Source: Chrysochromulina parva
Taxonomy: Eukaryota > Haptophyta > Prymnesiales > Chrysochromulinaceae
Assembly (NCBI GenBank): GCA_002887195.1
Contig: PJAB01001295.1
Coordinates: 1 to 15,608 of the forward strand
Direction of reading: 5' to 3'
DNA length: 15,608 nucleotides
This document shows, in pieces, positions 14,965-15,608 of this stretch. The position numbers and the translations under genes were made by a program. How positions within the stretch are numbered: the first letter of the stretch is position 1; each line of letters starts with the position of its first letter. The notes below the pieces were generated by a model. The model saw only the letters and a program-made list of their open reading frames with translations. It had not been told where the DNA came from and did no database searches.

Positions 14965-15506
14965 GTGCAAAGCCCATACAAATGAGCTGTGCCATCAGAC
15001 GCTGTGCTGCAGCGGCATCGCGAGCGGGAGCGCGGCAGCGCGCTATCGCGACTTGGTATCCCGTCACGGCCGAACAGAGACGTAGACATGGTGGGCGCCG
15101 GGTCCCGTGCGCGTGCGTCGGTGAGTCGGGTTCGGTTCTTGAGGTGTCGTACCGTAAGTCGATGAGGTTCCGTGTGTGCTGACAGTGTTGCGGTCTTCGT
15201 CTGTCGTATACTTGTTACATGCGTACTTTTTCACGCAAATACCGAATAGCGCTCCGCCCCAACGTCGTTTTCATACCATTGAACGCGAAATCGAAGGCGT
15301 ACGGTACTGTACGGGACATGGTACGGGATCAACACATCAACACTGAGTTCAAAATCAGGTGGTGCGGGATAGTGTGTGATAGAATCCAGAAAGAAAACCT
15401 CCCCCTACGCCCTACCCCTTTGGGTCAAACAAGGTAGATGGTTCAAGCCGATCAACGTTCTAGGAACTAATCAACGTGATTCCATCTTTGCGAGCGGGAG
15501 AGAGGG

Positions 15507-15529
15507 GATGACGTCATGCTGACGTCATC
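15507..15529. promoter_or_regulatory. Perfect palindrome of two CRE sites
   Basis: GATGACGTCA at 15507-15516 is the exact reverse complement of TGACGTCATC at 15520-15529, with a three-base spacer TGC. Each arm contains a full CRE octamer TGACGTCA (15509-15516 and 15520-15527), the classic site for CREB/ATF-type bZIP factors. It probably belongs to the promoter of a gene beyond the right edge; no coding region overlaps it. Confidence 0.6.
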
Positions 15530-15608
15530 GGTGAGGTGTGGGTCATTTAGGCATGCTAGTAACGGGCCTAACGGAACCATACTTAGGGACCGGTACACGC
15601 GGTGAGCT

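Larger units (their letters stand above)
14804..15608. other. Right-end region, no supported gene
   Basis: This lies downstream of the GTPase gene. It holds a GC dinucleotide-rich tract (14934-14964) and a double-CRE palindrome (15507-15529). The segment around 14858-15067 is open on the minus strand with an Ala/Arg-rich helical translation, but only from a GTG, without a start ATG or recognisable motif. From about 15180 the sequence is less GC-rich and may be the upstream region of a gene beyond the right edge. Confidence 0.45.

Noticed and set aside
14858..15067. A 70-codon minus-strand open frame, Ala/Arg-rich and helical
   Set aside because: It begins at GTG rather than ATG, lies over the GC-dinucleotide tract, and has no recognisable family or splice-site support. 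It could be an exon, but there is no evidence.

Overview
The window is nuclear DNA of a unicellular eukaryote, most likely a GC-rich microalga. The signs are: a spliced gene with a GTGAGT...AG intron, eukaryote-only families (ESCRT-III, a type II Golgi-type O-fucosyltransferase-like enzyme, a retinol-saturase-like oxidoreductase, an AIG1-like GTPase with apparent lipidation signals), long low-complexity proteins, and many short CCGGTA-rich repeats in the spacers. A haptophyte is my best guess from general feel, but nothing in the sequence proves it.

Layout, left to right. (1) 380-1156 on the minus strand is an unrecognised protein with four predicted membrane segments. It diverges across a 245-base G-rich spacer from (2) a two-exon Ca2+/H+ antiporter of the CAX family (1402-2789), whose only intron carries a 35-bp minisatellite. 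(3) A convergent spacer without a convincing gene leads to (4) a long, repeat-rich minus-strand ORF (3566-6910) of unknown function. (5) A divergent spacer holding a MITE-like inverted-repeat element separates it from (6) a type II membrane protein resembling O-fucosyltransferases (7361-8887). (7) 9024-9752 is a chimeric gene: the membrane-anchor end of a retinol-saturase-like gene fused in frame to an Snf7/CHMP4-type ESCRT-III domain. (8) About 600 bases on lies the intact retinol-saturase-like gene (10347-12215), the evident source of that anchor. (9) 12872-14803 encodes a HET/TIR-like domain, an AIG1-like GTPase and a coiled coil, with an N-terminal myristoylation-like signal and a C-terminal CaaX box. 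(10) The last 800 bases hold no gene I can support, but contain a perfect palindrome made of two CRE (TGACGTCA) sites.

The genes do not form a pathway or operon. The genuinely linked pair is 9024-9752 and 10347-12215, related by a recent partial tandem duplication. The most notable items are the membrane-anchored ESCRT-III chimera and the putatively doubly lipidated GTPase with an N-terminal signalling-type domain. Secondary items are the family of CCGGTA inverted-repeat elements and a 25-base motif shared between the end of the antiporter gene and the repeats of the long minus-strand protein.
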